64,000 nt of DNA from JAHEJA01 sp965657215 (GTDB lineage Bacteria; Pseudomonadota; Alphaproteobacteria; Rhodobacterales; Rhodobacteraceae), in the NCBI GenBank assembly GCA_965657215.1, contig CBFHNR010000007.1, positions 62,001 through 126,000 on the forward strand, in the 5' to 3' direction. Made by a program: the position numbers and the translations under genes. Numbering within the stretch: position 1 is the stretch's first letter; the number at the start of each line of letters is the position of its first letter. The notes under the pieces were generated by a model. It saw nothing but the letters and a program-made list of their open reading frames with translations, had not been told where the DNA came from and did not search any database. Positions 53,191 through 62,279 of this stretch are shown here, one piece after another.

Positions 53191-53913
53191 ATGACAAATC
53201 CAACGGCTGCGATGCTGGTAATTGGGGATGAAATCCTATCTGGCCGCACACGGGATGCGAACATGCACTATCTCGCACAACAGCTCACTGAGCAGGGCAT
53301 TGACCTCAAAGAAGTGCGGGTTGTCTCCGATGATCGTGACGCAATAATCGAGGCCGTTCAACAGCTCTCAGAACGGTATGAAACCGTCTTTACCTCTGGA
53401 GGAATTGGCCCAACACATGATGATATTACCGCCGATTGCGTTGCCGCAGCCTTCGACAGACATATCGATGTCCGCGACGATGCAGCAGCCCTTTTAGGTG
53501 CCTATTATGAACGCGAGGGCAAGGAATTCAACGATGCACGTAAACGCATGGCGCGCATTCCAGATGGGGCTGATTTAATCGATAACCCTGTGTCTATCGC
53601 CCCTGGCTTTACGATTGAAAACGTCCATGTGATGGCGGGCGTGCCTTCCGTGTTCAAAGCCATGGTTGCCAGCGTTATGCCGCATCTAACAGGCGGTGCG
53701 CCTGTTTTAAGTGAGACCCACAAACTGAACCGTGGCGAAGGGGATGTGGCCAAACCCCTTGGCCAGCTTGCCGACAACTATCCAGACCTATCCATCGGAT
53801 CCTACCCATTTCAGCACGAAGGACTCTATGGCACAAACATCGTTATCCGAGGCACAGATGCTACCATGATCACCGCAGCGATGGACGATCTAAAGGCGCT
53901 CTTTCCAGGATGA
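53191..53913 (+). CDS. CinA N-terminal / molybdopterin-binding domain protein
   Basis: A 240-residue stand-alone MoCF-like (CinA N-terminal, COG1058) domain. ML-VIGDEILSGRTRDANMHYLAQQL is at the N-terminus, TSGGIGPTHDDITADCVA near 71-88 and VHVMAGVPSVFKAM near 147. The NMN deamidase domain of full CinA is absent. Such short forms often act as ADP-ribose or NAD-metabolite hydrolases, but activity is not proven here. AAGGA lies upstream of ATG 53191. It is divergent from sfsA by 44 bp and overlaps the GNAT gene by 4 nt. Confidence 0.86.
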   Translation: MTNPTAAMLVIGDEILSGRTRDANMHYLAQQLTEQGIDLKEVRVVSDDRDAIIEAVQQLSERYETVFTSGGIGPTHDDITADCVAAAFDRHIDVRDDAAALLGAYYEREGKEFNDARKRMARIPDGADLIDNPVSIAPGFTIENVHVMAGVPSVFKAMVASVMPHLTGGAPVLSETHKLNRGEGDVAKPLGQLADNYPDLSIGSYPFQHEGLYGTNIVIRGTDATMITAAMDDLKALFPG

Positions 53914-54629
53914 CGCCAAATGTCCAAGACCTCTATCGCACCTGCGAAAACACGTGGCCCCCTGCGGCGATCAAAGAGGTCGGGGGCTTTACCCTTCGCA
54001 ATGGTGAGGGCGGTGGTAAGCGGGTCAGTGCGGCAACCTTAAATTCCCCAGACGGCATAGGTCAAATAACTTTGGCCGAAACCGCAATGATAGAGATGGA
54101 TCAAACACCCCTCTTCATGATCCGCGACGGAGATGCCGAGCTCGATGGGGTGCTTGAGGATTTGGGTTATGAAATTATTGATCCCGTGAATATCTATTGC
54201 GCTGAAGTAGAGGCAATCGCAACAGAGCGGCCGCCTCGGGTCAGTATGTTCAACATTTGGGAACCCTTACAAATTCAACTAGATATCTGGGCACAAGGCG
54301 GCATCGGCCCCAGTCGCATTCGCGTCATGGACCGCGCACAGGGCCCCAAAACCAGTATCATCAGCCGATGGGACGACCATCCCGCAGGCACCGCCTATGT
54401 CGCCATCCATGAGAATATTGCAATGGTGCATGCCTTAGAAATCCTCCCTCATCAGCGTAAAAAAGGTGTCGGCACATGGTTCATGCGCCAAGCCGCCTTT
54501 TGGGCCAAAGATCAAGGAGCCACGCATCTTTCCGTGATCTGCACACAACACAACATAAGGGCGAATGCGCTTTATACTTCCCTTGGAATGGAACTTGTGG
54601 GACAGTATCACTACAGACTTAAGAAGTAG
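53910..54629 (+). CDS. GNAT family N-acetyltransferase
   Basis: A 239-residue protein whose C-terminal half is a GNAT domain: VHALEILPHQRKKGVGTWFMRQAAFWAK near residues 169-196 is the acetyl-CoA pyrophosphate loop, and TQHNIRANALYTSLGMELVG follows. The N-terminal half is a less conserved, possibly degenerate GNAT fold. The acceptor is unknown. It is translationally coupled to the CinA-type gene (ATGA overlap) and five bases before the peroxidase-related gene, so the three form an operon. Confidence 0.85.
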   Translation: MTPNVQDLYRTCENTWPPAAIKEVGGFTLRNGEGGGKRVSAATLNSPDGIGQITLAETAMIEMDQTPLFMIRDGDAELDGVLEDLGYEIIDPVNIYCAEVEAIATERPPRVSMFNIWEPLQIQLDIWAQGGIGPSRIRVMDRAQGPKTSIISRWDDHPAGTAYVAIHENIAMVHALEILPHQRKKGVGTWFMRQAAFWAKDQGATHLSVICTQHNIRANALYTSLGMELVGQYHYRLKK

Positions 54630-54634
54630 CGTTT

Positions 54635-55207
54635 ATGACAAAATATTCCAAAACAACCGCCCTCGATTTGCCACCACTTGATCCGTTACCTGAGAAAACA
54701 CAGGCCTATTTTGACATCTGTGAAGACAAGCTTGGGATGGTGCCGAATGTATTGCTTGCCCATGCCTTTGACATCAGCAAATTGGACGCTTTTTCCGGTC
54801 TCTATAACACCCTTATGTTGGCGGATAGCGGGTTATCAAAGCTCGAACGCGAAATGATCGCCGTTGTCGTTTCCTCCATCAACAAGTGCTTTTATTGCCT
54901 AACGGCCCATGGCGCGGCGGTTCGCGAGCTTTCTAATGATCCGAAATTAGGTGAAATGTTGGTGATGAATTATCGCGTGGCCGATTTATCCCCACGTCAT
55001 CGTGCGATGCTCGAGTTTGCTGAAAAAATCACCAAGGCCAGTGCCGAAATCGAAGAAAGCGACCGCCAGTCCCTCCGCGATGTTGGGTTTTCAGATCGGG
55101 ATATTTGGGACATCTGCAACGTCGCTGCCTTTTTCAACATGACGAACCGAGTTGCCAGTGCAACAGACATGCGCCCTAATGACAACTATCACGCACAATT
55201 TCGCTAA
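54635..55207 (+). CDS. peroxidase-related enzyme (AhpD/CMD family)
   Basis: A 190-residue carboxymuconolactone-decarboxylase-fold protein. SSINKCFYCLTAHGAAVREL near residues 79-98 has the CxxC-xxx-H active site of AhpD-like peroxidases. It starts FPPLD-like (LDLPPLDPLPEKTQAYFDICEDKLGMVPNVL), which matches the uncharacterised peroxidase-related subfamily. It may reduce hydroperoxides with a dithiol relay. Its last 29 bases overlap the start of the OmpA-family gene. Confidence 0.88.
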   Translation: MTKYSKTTALDLPPLDPLPEKTQAYFDICEDKLGMVPNVLLAHAFDISKLDAFSGLYNTLMLADSGLSKLEREMIAVVVSSINKCFYCLTAHGAAVRELSNDPKLGEMLVMNYRVADLSPRHRAMLEFAEKITKASAEIEESDRQSLRDVGFSDRDIWDICNVAAFFNMTNRVASATDMRPNDNYHAQFR

Positions 55208-56150
55208 GCTCGCTGTCATTGCGGCTTGTGTCTTTGGGCAAGGCGTCTTGGCGCAAGGGTCAATCCCGCTGCCCGTTGGCGCAAGTGAAACCTATAACGA
55301 AGTTACAAAAACAAGCGATTCATCCATTGCAACTGATGTTTGGGACGGCGCAGAGGTACCGAGCGTTCACATCACGGGACGCCAACAGGCCATCGTTTGG
55401 AAATCCGAAGGTGCGTCATTAACACTGGCGCAAATTAGCGAACCAATCCTAAGTTATTTTTTAGAAAACGGATATGATATCCGCCTAGATTGCATAGCCT
55501 CGCAATGTGGCGGATTTGATTTTCGTCACGCGATTCAGGCCATTGATGCCCCCGATTTGTACATAGATCTTCGTAAATTTCGGTATTTCAGCTTTACCAA
55601 AGGGCCGAAATCTTCCCCCAATCAAGCGGCGAGTGTGCTGGTGACCCATGCCTTTGGCGCAAGTTACGTCCAGATCATTTTTGCAGACAAGGCAGGTGAG
55701 ACGCCTATGGAAATCAATACAGCGTCAACGGTTGGCGCCTCAGAGGCCAAGGAAACATCTTTTGAGACAACTGGGTATGTAATAGGAGATTTGACCACGA
55801 AAGGCCGCGCAATTTTAGCCGATTTGTCATATGCATCTGGGTCGTCAGAATTAACCGACGACACCTATGCGACGCTCAAGGAGCTTGCCACATTTCTAGA
55901 GGAGAACTCCGATAAAGACGTCGTCTTAGTTGGTCATTCAGACAATATTGGCGGGTTATCAGGCAATATCAATTTGGCAAAAAATAGAGCGCAATCCGTC
56001 GTTGACTTGCTGGTTCGCACCTACGGCGTGTCTGAAGATCGGCTCTCTGCAGAGGGCGTTGGATTTCTTAGTCCGCTGACTTCGAACGATACTCAAGAAG
56101 GACGCGACATTAACCGCCGCGTCGAAGCAATCATTGCCCCGCCAAAGTAA
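55179..56150 (+). CDS. exported OmpA family protein
   Basis: A 323-residue protein with a signal peptide (about residues 1-26, ending LAQ). It has a unique N-terminal domain of about 150 residues with two cysteines (CIASQCGGFDF) and a C-terminal OmpA-like peptidoglycan-binding domain (about 215-320: SYASGSSELTDD, VLVGHSDNIGG, NINLAKNRAQSVVDLL, INRRVEAI). There is no beta-barrel, so it is probably periplasmic, bound to the wall. The ATG at 55179 lies 29 bp inside the previous gene; an earlier TTG start would not give a better signal. It is convergent with a LysR gene, ends touching. Confidence 0.83.
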   Translation: MTTITHNFAKLAVIAACVFGQGVLAQGSIPLPVGASETYNEVTKTSDSSIATDVWDGAEVPSVHITGRQQAIVWKSEGASLTLAQISEPILSYFLENGYDIRLDCIASQCGGFDFRHAIQAIDAPDLYIDLRKFRYFSFTKGPKSSPNQAASVLVTHAFGASYVQIIFADKAGETPMEINTASTVGASEAKETSFETTGYVIGDLTTKGRAILADLSYASGSSELTDDTYATLKELATFLEENSDKDVVLVGHSDNIGGLSGNINLAKNRAQSVVDLLVRTYGVSEDRLSAEGVGFLSPLTSNDTQEGRDINRRVEAIIAPPK

Positions 56151-57056
56151 TCACCAGTTATCTGGTCCCTTGCTTGCAAAGGCCTGCGCTAAGAAATCAA
56201 TAAAGACTCGCACTTTGGGTTGGGTGAATTTACCTGGTGGGTAAACCGCATATATCCCTTGGGTATCTTTTGGGAAGCTTGGGAAAACGTCTTGGACCAA
56301 TCCCGTTTCCATCGCATCATGACAGAGGAAACTTGGGAGCTGAGCGATGCCTAGGCCTGCAACAGTTGCATGCAATAGAGACTGCCCATCATTCACGCTG
56401 AGACACCCTGTTGTTCGGATTTGACGCTTTTCACCACTAAGTGCCGTGACTTTCCAAACCGCAGAGGAAGACTGTGTCGAATAATGCAACAACTTGTGAT
56501 CATTTAGATCATCTAGCCGTTTCGGGCGACCATGTTGAGCAAGGTAATCAGGGCTTGCCACAAGGCGCACTGTTGTATCTGTCAGCTTTCTTGCACGCAG
56601 GGAGCTATCTTTGAGTTCTCCCACACGGATTGCCGCGTCAAAGCCTTCTGATATCAGTTCAACATACCGATTGTTCAGCTCCATATTCACCGAGACACCA
56701 GGGAATTTCGACAAAAAATTTCCTAGGATCGGTGATAAATGGTTTACGCCGAAATCGGTTGCCACAGACACACGCAGTTGACCAGAGGGGGCCGTTTGCA
56801 TGGATGTGACCAAAGCGTCTGCTTCACCAGCATCGCTTAAAACGCGACGAGCGCGATCGTAATAGGCGAGGCCAATTTCAGTAGGGCTAACCCTACGAGT
56901 CGTGCGATTTAGCAGACGAGCCCCAAGGCGTGCTTCTAGACTGGATATGTATTTGGAGACTGCGGATTTTGACATCCCCAGCTTTTTCGCCGCGTCGGTA
57001 AACCCACCTTGGTCTACAACGGTCGCGAAGGCTTCCATTTCCGTTAACCTGTCCAT
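56151..57056 (-). CDS. LysR family transcriptional regulator
   Basis: A 301-residue regulator of the common CrgA/AaeR-like group. The HTH at residues 3-40 is MDRLTEMEAFATVVDQGGFTDAA then KLGMSKSAVSKYISSLEARLG. RLLNRTTRRVSPTEIGLAYYDRAR follows, then the effector domain from about residue 90. AGAGG lies eight bases before the ATG. It is 95 bp downstream of the dienoyl-CoA reductase gene on the same strand, which makes that gene a possible but unproven target. Confidence 0.88.
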   Translation of the reverse strand: MDRLTEMEAFATVVDQGGFTDAAKKLGMSKSAVSKYISSLEARLGARLLNRTTRRVSPTEIGLAYYDRARRVLSDAGEADALVTSMQTAPSGQLRVSVATDFGVNHLSPILGNFLSKFPGVSVNMELNNRYVELISEGFDAAIRVGELKDSSLRARKLTDTTVRLVASPDYLAQHGRPKRLDDLNDHKLLHYSTQSSSAVWKVTALSGEKRQIRTTGCLSVNDGQSLLHATVAGLGIAQLPSFLCHDAMETGLVQDVFPSFPKDTQGIYAVYPPGKFTQPKVRVFIDFLAQAFASKGPDNW

Positions 57057-57151
57057 TAAACAAACCTCTTCACTTTACAGGTCTGTTATCGTGGTCGAAT
57101 GAGGCAAGACTTGGGCGCGCCTCAGACATTAGTTAGGTTATTCTAGGACTC

Positions 57152-59182
57152 CTAAAGCGAGGCGGCCAATCGTGTGCCCTGATCAATTGCACGCTTGGCG
57201 TCAAGCTCGGCGGCAACATCGGCACCCCCAATGACATGGGGCGTTCTTCCCTTTGCGATCAAATCATCCGCCAGACTCCGTTCTGGAAGCTGTCCCGCAC
57301 AGAGAACGATTGTGTCCGCTGGAATGTTTTGGGGATTTTCGCGGGCGTCGCCCATTGAGACGAGTAACCCTTCGGACGTGATTTGTTCATAGTTCACGCC
57401 GCCCATCATCGTAACATTCTTCATCTTAAGCGCCGCACGATGAATCCAACCTGTTGTTTTACCCAAACGTTTCCCTAGGCGTTCTGACTTGCGCTGAAGC
57501 AGCGTTACATTACGCGCAGGTGCGGAAGGTTGCGGTCCGCTCGCAGCCAAGCCGCCACGCGTTTCTTGCGGGTCTGTGACACCCCATTCCTTCATCCAAG
57601 CAGGAAGATCGGTTGTCAGGCTTTCGCCTTCATGCGTCAGGAACTCAGACACATCAAAGCCAATTCCACCAGCCCCGATGACGACAACATTTTCGCCCGC
57701 TTTGCGGCTTCCGTTTAATAGTTCGATATAGCTGATGACATTCGGGTTATCTTGACCGTCGATTTCTGGATCACGAGGAATAACCCCTGTGGCAATGATG
57801 ACTTCATCAAATCCGTCTAGATCAGCAGCGGACACCTTTGTATTGAGGGCAAGAGTGACCCTAGTTGTGTCCAACATCGTGGCAAACCAATCCACAAGCC
57901 CAAAGAATTCTTCTTTGCCTGGTACCTGTTTCGCAAGGTTCAATTGACCTCCGACTTCTGGCGCTTGATCAAACAAAGTCACCTTATGACCCGCTTGTGC
58001 CGCCGTCATTGCCGCACTCATTCCTGCTGGACCCGCGCCGACAACCGCCACGGTTTTCGGTGTAGTCGTTTGGGAAATAACCAATTCAGTTTCAAACCCC
58101 GAACGTGGGTTGACCAAACATGAGCTGATTTTACCAGAAAACGTATGATCCAAGCAGGCTTGGTTACAGGCGATGCAAGGGGCGATTTCATTTGCACGTC
58201 CCTCTATCGCCTTTGTTACAAATAGTGGGTCCGCCAAGAAAGGACGCGCCATGCTCACCATGTCGGCGCAGCCATCTGCCAAGACCTCTTCTGCGACCTC
58301 AGGGGTGTTGATCCGATTTGATGTGATAACAGGGATCGACACCTTGCCTATGAGCTTTTTCGTCACCCACGAAAAGGCAGCGCGCGGCACGGATGTCGCA
58401 ATGGTAGGAATGCGTGCTTCGTGCCAACCGATACCCGTATTGATGATCGTCGCACCTGCTTTTTCAACTTCTTGCGCCAGCTGGACCACTTCGTCATGGG
58501 TTGATCCATTAGGGATAAGATCAATCATGGAGAGGCGGTAAATCAGGATAAAGTCTTTCCCAACGGCGGCACGAACACGTTTGACCACTTCAACGGGCAA
58601 GCGCATTCTATTTTCGTACGACCCGCCCCAACGATCTGTGCGCTTGTTGGTATGTTCGACGAGGAATTGATTTAGGAAATACCCTTCGGACCCCATGATT
58701 TCGACACCATCATATCCCGCTTGTTTGGCACGGGCGGCGGTTGTTGCGATGTCTTGAATTTGCTTTTCTATTCCGTCTTCGTCCAATTCTTTGGGCGGAA
58801 AGGGCGAAATGGGTGATTTGATCGGGCTAGGCGCCACACAGTCAGGGCCATAAGCATACCGGCCCGCGTGCAAGACCTGCATCGCAATCTTGCCACCTGC
58901 TTCGTGCACACGATCCGTGACGATACGATGATTTTCGATATCTTGATCTGTATACAGCCCCGCCGCCCCAGGAAAGACGCTGCCTTCTCTGTTGGGGGCA
59001 ATCCCGCCCGTCACGATCAAGGCAACCTCACCACGTGCCCGTTCTGCGTAGAACTCTGCAACACGATTCCAATCCTTGGTTTCCTCAAGGTTGGTGTGCA
59101 TCGACCCCATAAGGACCCGATTTTTTAAGGTCGTGAACCCAAGATCAAGTGGAGTTAAGAGGTTTGGATAAAGCGAAGACAT
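57152..59182 (-). CDS. NADPH-dependent 2,4-dienoyl-CoA reductase (FadH type)
   Basis: A 676-residue iron-sulfur flavoenzyme needed to oxidise unsaturated fatty acids with double bonds at even positions. The N-terminal Old-Yellow-Enzyme barrel has PLDLGFTTLKNRVLMGSMHTNLEE and GYDGVEIMGSEGYFLNQFL. The 4Fe-4S cluster segment is CIACNQACLDHTFSGKISSC near 340. The C-terminal FAD/NADPH half shows VAVVGAGPAGMSAAMTAA and VVVIGAGGIGFD. Full length and all motifs match FadH; close paralogues act on other enones, so specificity is likely but not certain. Confidence 0.9.
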   Translation of the reverse strand: MSSLYPNLLTPLDLGFTTLKNRVLMGSMHTNLEETKDWNRVAEFYAERARGEVALIVTGGIAPNREGSVFPGAAGLYTDQDIENHRIVTDRVHEAGGKIAMQVLHAGRYAYGPDCVAPSPIKSPISPFPPKELDEDGIEKQIQDIATTAARAKQAGYDGVEIMGSEGYFLNQFLVEHTNKRTDRWGGSYENRMRLPVEVVKRVRAAVGKDFILIYRLSMIDLIPNGSTHDEVVQLAQEVEKAGATIINTGIGWHEARIPTIATSVPRAAFSWVTKKLIGKVSIPVITSNRINTPEVAEEVLADGCADMVSMARPFLADPLFVTKAIEGRANEIAPCIACNQACLDHTFSGKISSCLVNPRSGFETELVISQTTTPKTVAVVGAGPAGMSAAMTAAQAGHKVTLFDQAPEVGGQLNLAKQVPGKEEFFGLVDWFATMLDTTRVTLALNTKVSAADLDGFDEVIIATGVIPRDPEIDGQDNPNVISYIELLNGSRKAGENVVVIGAGGIGFDVSEFLTHEGESLTTDLPAWMKEWGVTDPQETRGGLAASGPQPSAPARNVTLLQRKSERLGKRLGKTTGWIHRAALKMKNVTMMGGVNYEQITSEGLLVSMGDARENPQNIPADTIVLCAGQLPERSLADDLIAKGRTPHVIGGADVAAELDAKRAIDQGTRLAASL

Positions 59183-59257
59183 AAAAATACCCCTGTCAGT
59201 TTTGGGATATTTTGATCAATGGAGCCAGAATGTCACCCCATACGCGGCGTCAATTAA

Positions 59258-59620
59258 CTAGCTATTTTCGCTCACATAGCGGCGGAAGGCCCGTTTTAGC
59301 AAATCCAGCTCACCACGGATCAAAGACAGCTCCGCCCGCAAATCATGGGCGACTGGTGTGCCACCCATCAATGTAAAGCTTATCAATGTCTCAGGATTGT
59401 CGCGTTCCGTGACGATGAAACTATGCACACCTTCACCAATCGCTTCTCTAGGGATGGGAACAGAAATTTCCCACAAATTCGTGTCAACTTCTTCAACCGT
59501 AACAGTGTTCAATTCCTGACCACGATACGACACAACAACATCTGGCTGATCGACGGAAACGATTTCTGCCTGCCAAATTCCATTTTCAAACGCGGCTTCG
59601 CGAACTTCGTTTATTGACAT
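59258..59620 (-). CDS. conserved hypothetical protein
   Basis: A 120-residue acidic protein I cannot assign. The first 85 residues look like a beta-sandwich (alternating hydrophobics, IVSVDQPDVVVSYRG, LWEISVPIPREAIGEG), and the last 30 form an amphipathic helix (LRAELSLIRGELDLLKRAFRRYV). There is no signal peptide or membrane segment. AGAGGG lies five bases before the ATG. It is ten bases downstream of the DUF6478 gene on the same strand, so the two are probably one transcript and may act together. Confidence 0.75.
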   Translation of the reverse strand: MSINEVREAAFENGIWQAEIVSVDQPDVVVSYRGQELNTVTVEEVDTNLWEISVPIPREAIGEGVHSFIVTERDNPETLISFTLMGGTPVAHDLRAELSLIRGELDLLKRAFRRYVSENS

Positions 59621-59629
59621 GTTGACCCT

Positions 59630-60385
59630 CTAAAATTCACCGCGCGGTCTGCGAAAGACTGCTAGATCACGGATATTGATATAATTCATGGCTGGATCTT
59701 CAAAGATGATATCCAGCCAAATTCGTTCAAGCCGCTTTTCGTTAAGCTTTAAGTATCCTAAATCAAATTCCAGCGATACATTGGTTTGATCCGTTGCAAT
59801 ACGATTCAAAAGCTGTTCGACGTTTGGGCCGTGTTTGATGTTCAAACGCGCAAAAACCCCCATATGATTTTCAGCATCCATTACCATGTCCATTTGAAAA
59901 ATATGGCGAATGCTCAGACCATTCAGAGCCTCATCTGGGAGCTGCAAAGCAAGAGATAAAAAAGACCCATCAAACTGAAACACCTCAACCGATACCCCAA
60001 ATGGGGCCAAATCTGTTGACCGCTGATTGCGCTGTTGGCGCAAGATAATCGATGACGTAGGGCAGTCGTGAAATAACTGAATCTCACGCCCCAAAACGGT
60101 TTTCCGCGAGGCGGACGCAACACCCTTGGATCCAATATCAGCACGCCATCCCTCGGGACGCCATGTCCAATCAGCATCGCGTGGTGCTTGAAAATTATTC
60201 GTCTCTAACCGTGGCAGTGCAATTCTATCTTCAGCTGCAAAAATCACATCGTCGAGTTCACTACGCTTTTGCTTTGCATCAGAAACCACAGAGGCCAGAT
60301 CATCAAATGACATCTTGGCAATCCGATCCCGCACAGATGCAAACCGCGTCTTGGAGTTTTTGCGAAAGGCTTCCAATAATTTCAT
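59630..60385 (-). CDS. DUF6478 family protein
   Basis: A 251-residue protein matching, from memory, the Rhodobacterales-type DUF6478 family. Recognisable stretches are ADWTWRPEGWRADI, GREIQLFHDCPTSSIILRQ, DLAPFGVSVEVFQFDGSFLSL, FARLNIKHGPNVEQLL and FDLGYLKLNEKRLERIW, ending with a basic RRPRGEF. The N-terminal 50 residues are charged and helical, the rest mostly beta. No catalytic pattern is evident. The 120-residue gene follows after nine bases. Function unknown; lipid or surface polysaccharide roles cannot be supported from sequence. Confidence 0.82.
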   Translation of the reverse strand: MKLLEAFRKNSKTRFASVRDRIAKMSFDDLASVVSDAKQKRSELDDVIFAAEDRIALPRLETNNFQAPRDADWTWRPEGWRADIGSKGVASASRKTVLGREIQLFHDCPTSSIILRQQRNQRSTDLAPFGVSVEVFQFDGSFLSLALQLPDEALNGLSIRHIFQMDMVMDAENHMGVFARLNIKHGPNVEQLLNRIATDQTNVSLEFDLGYLKLNEKRLERIWLDIIFEDPAMNYINIRDLAVFRRPRGEF

Positions 60386-60470
60386 GAGACGTTCACCACT
60401 GGTTTCAGATGCCCTCAGACATAGACGATAACAAAGATACGATACACTCTAAATATTAGAGAGTTGGCAA

Positions 60471-61088
60471 CTATGGCCGCGCACGTGGCCGCAACATCGC
60501 AGGTTGGTCCATCGCGATTTGCTCAACACGCGCGCTTTCTTGGTTTAACGACACGGTGTCCATGAGGTTTAGCAAAACTCGTTTTGCCCGCGATTGTGAA
60601 ATTTTTTGCCCATCGGGGATCAATAACGTCGCCATAATCAGATGATTTTCTCGATTTTGCACGGCACGCCAGAATTGTTTTTGATACCCCGAAAAAGTTT
60701 TTCCAGATGCCTTGGACAGTTTGGCAAAGGTCACGTTTCCAGACACTGAGCTATCCTCCACCTTATGATCACGCGCAAGCGCCCTCAAGACATCAGGAGA
60801 CGTTGTCTGATCCTCATTTCCAGCCCGTCGAACCGTCAACAAAATATCACCAACCCCATTACGACCATTCATGGCGCACCCAGAAAATCCGATCAAAGAA
60901 TGACGGGCATCCCCTTGCTTAAGGGTGCTTCGAGTACAGTAACCAACAGGGACAGGAACACTATGCCCTGCGGACAATGTCACTTTATCTTGTTCCACAG
61001 GAGTTGGTTTCAACATATCTGGAATGGGCAAACCACCACTACATCCGCTTACCAACATGGCAAGCAAAACCGCACAAAATCTAACCAT
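60471..61088 (-). CDS. putative lipoprotein of unknown function
   Basis: A 205-residue protein with a lipoprotein signal (MVRFCAVLLAMLVSGC, Cys at 16). The mature region has two cysteines that could pair (VGYCTRSTL and GFSGCAMNG), a helix-strand middle and a basic end (LRPRARP). ATG at 61088 gives a neat signal peptide and has CAGG upstream; a GTG eight codons earlier is the alternative. It lies 85 bp upstream of DUF6478 on the same strand and divergent from accD. I do not recognise a family. Confidence 0.72.
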   Translation of the reverse strand: MVRFCAVLLAMLVSGCSGGLPIPDMLKPTPVEQDKVTLSAGHSVPVPVGYCTRSTLKQGDARHSLIGFSGCAMNGRNGVGDILLTVRRAGNEDQTTSPDVLRALARDHKVEDSSVSGNVTFAKLSKASGKTFSGYQKQFWRAVQNRENHLIMATLLIPDGQKISQSRAKRVLLNLMDTVSLNQESARVEQIAMDQPAMLRPRARP

Positions 61089-61294
61089 TAAACCTGGTTT
61101 ATGCCTTAACACCGCTCAAATTCCCCTACACACCTTGGTTAGGGATACCCAAGCCGCCGTGATCTGACAATAGCTAGGGCAGGAAACTTGCAAAATATGT
61201 GTTATCCTACAGAAGGCTGCAGAATTCAGAGACGATCGCATGATTGCATAGAAAATTGCCCAATTCCCCGTTGATCCTGAATTGCATTTCTTGA

Positions 61295-61328
61295 AAAGCA
61301 CGCTTATTTGATAACAAAGCACGCTTAT
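61295..61328 (+). repeat. tandem 13-bp direct repeat in the accD leader
   Basis: AAAGCACGCTTAT occurs twice, at 61295-61307 and 61316-61328, separated by eight bases (TTGATAAC). The 21-bp period equals two turns of B-DNA. The second copy ends 12 bp before the accD ATG and abuts its ribosome site GAGGGAC. It could be a two-site operator for a regulator of fatty-acid synthesis or a simple duplication; no known consensus fits. Confidence 0.6.
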
Positions 61329-61340
61329 GAGGGACAAGAC

Positions 61341-62267
61341 ATGAACTGGATCACAAATTACGTTCGACCACGGATTAATTCGATCTTCTCTCGGCGTGAA
61401 ACACCAGAAAACCTCTGGACCAAATGTGATGAGTGCGGAACCATGTTGTTCCACCGCGAATTGGCGGAAAACCTGAATGTGTGCACACAGTGTAATCACC
61501 ATATGGCGATTACGCCAAGAGACCGTTTTGAAGCATTGTTCGATGGCGGCATCTTTGTTGATGTTGCGGTTCCAGCTCCGATAAACGACCCCCTCGCATT
61601 CAAAGATCAAAAGAAATATCCAGATCGCATGAAAGCCGCCCAGAAAAAGACGGGCGAAAAAGAAGCGATGTTGGTTGCCGAAGGTGAAATCGGGCGGACC
61701 CCTGTTGTCTGTGCGGCTCAGGATTTTTCCTTCATGGGTGGATCCATGGGAATGTATGTCGGCAACGCGATAATTGCCGCGGCTGAACGCGCTGTTGCAT
61801 TGCACCGCCCTCTCATTTTGTTTTCTGCGGCAGGGGGTGCGCGTATGCAAGAAGGCATACTAAGCCTCATGCAAATGCCTCGCACGACAGTCGCAATTCA
61901 AATGCTAAAAGAGGCAGGATTGCCCTATATCGTTGTGTTAACACACCCAACGACAGGGGGCGTAACAGCCTCTTATGCGATGTTGGGCGATGTTCAAATT
62001 GCAGAACCAAATGCATTGATCTGCTTCGCAGGTCCCCGCGTTATTGAGCAAACCATTCGCGAAAAACTTCCCGAAGGGTTCCAGCGTGCTGAATATTTGC
62101 TAGACCATGGGATGTTGGATCGCGTGACGTCTCGGACGAAAATGCGCGAAGAATTGGTTACCATTGTGCGCATGTTGATGGGAATGCCTCCTGCGATAGC
62201 TGGGGATTTACCAAAACCTGACGACGCGCCTGCTCAAGAAACTGAGACCGCTTCACCTGCTGAATAA
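61341..62267 (+). CDS. accD: acetyl-CoA carboxylase carboxyltransferase subunit beta
   Basis: A 308-residue subunit that with AccA transfers CO2 from carboxybiotin to acetyl-CoA, giving malonyl-CoA for fatty-acid synthesis. The N-terminal zinc ribbon CDECG...CTQCNHH (about 26-48) supplies four cysteines. The crotonase-like core has QDFSFMGGSMGMYVGNAI, FSAAGGARMQEG and TTGGVTASYAMLGD. ATG at 61341 is preceded by GAGGGAC; an in-frame TTG 33 bases earlier is within the repeat and rejected. folC follows after 12 bp. Confidence 0.95.
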   Translation: MNWITNYVRPRINSIFSRRETPENLWTKCDECGTMLFHRELAENLNVCTQCNHHMAITPRDRFEALFDGGIFVDVAVPAPINDPLAFKDQKKYPDRMKAAQKKTGEKEAMLVAEGEIGRTPVVCAAQDFSFMGGSMGMYVGNAIIAAAERAVALHRPLILFSAAGGARMQEGILSLMQMPRTTVAIQMLKEAGLPYIVVLTHPTTGGVTASYAMLGDVQIAEPNALICFAGPRVIEQTIREKLPEGFQRAEYLLDHGMLDRVTSRTKMREELVTIVRMLMGMPPAIAGDLPKPDDAPAQETETASPAE

Positions 62268-62279
62268 GGCAATTCCTGA

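Noticed and set aside
61116..61850. 244-codon open frame on the minus strand opposite accD
   Set aside because: It is antisense to a clear accD gene, has no ribosome site or family motif, and its residue composition (many His, Phe, Arg, Cys) is that of a shadow frame.
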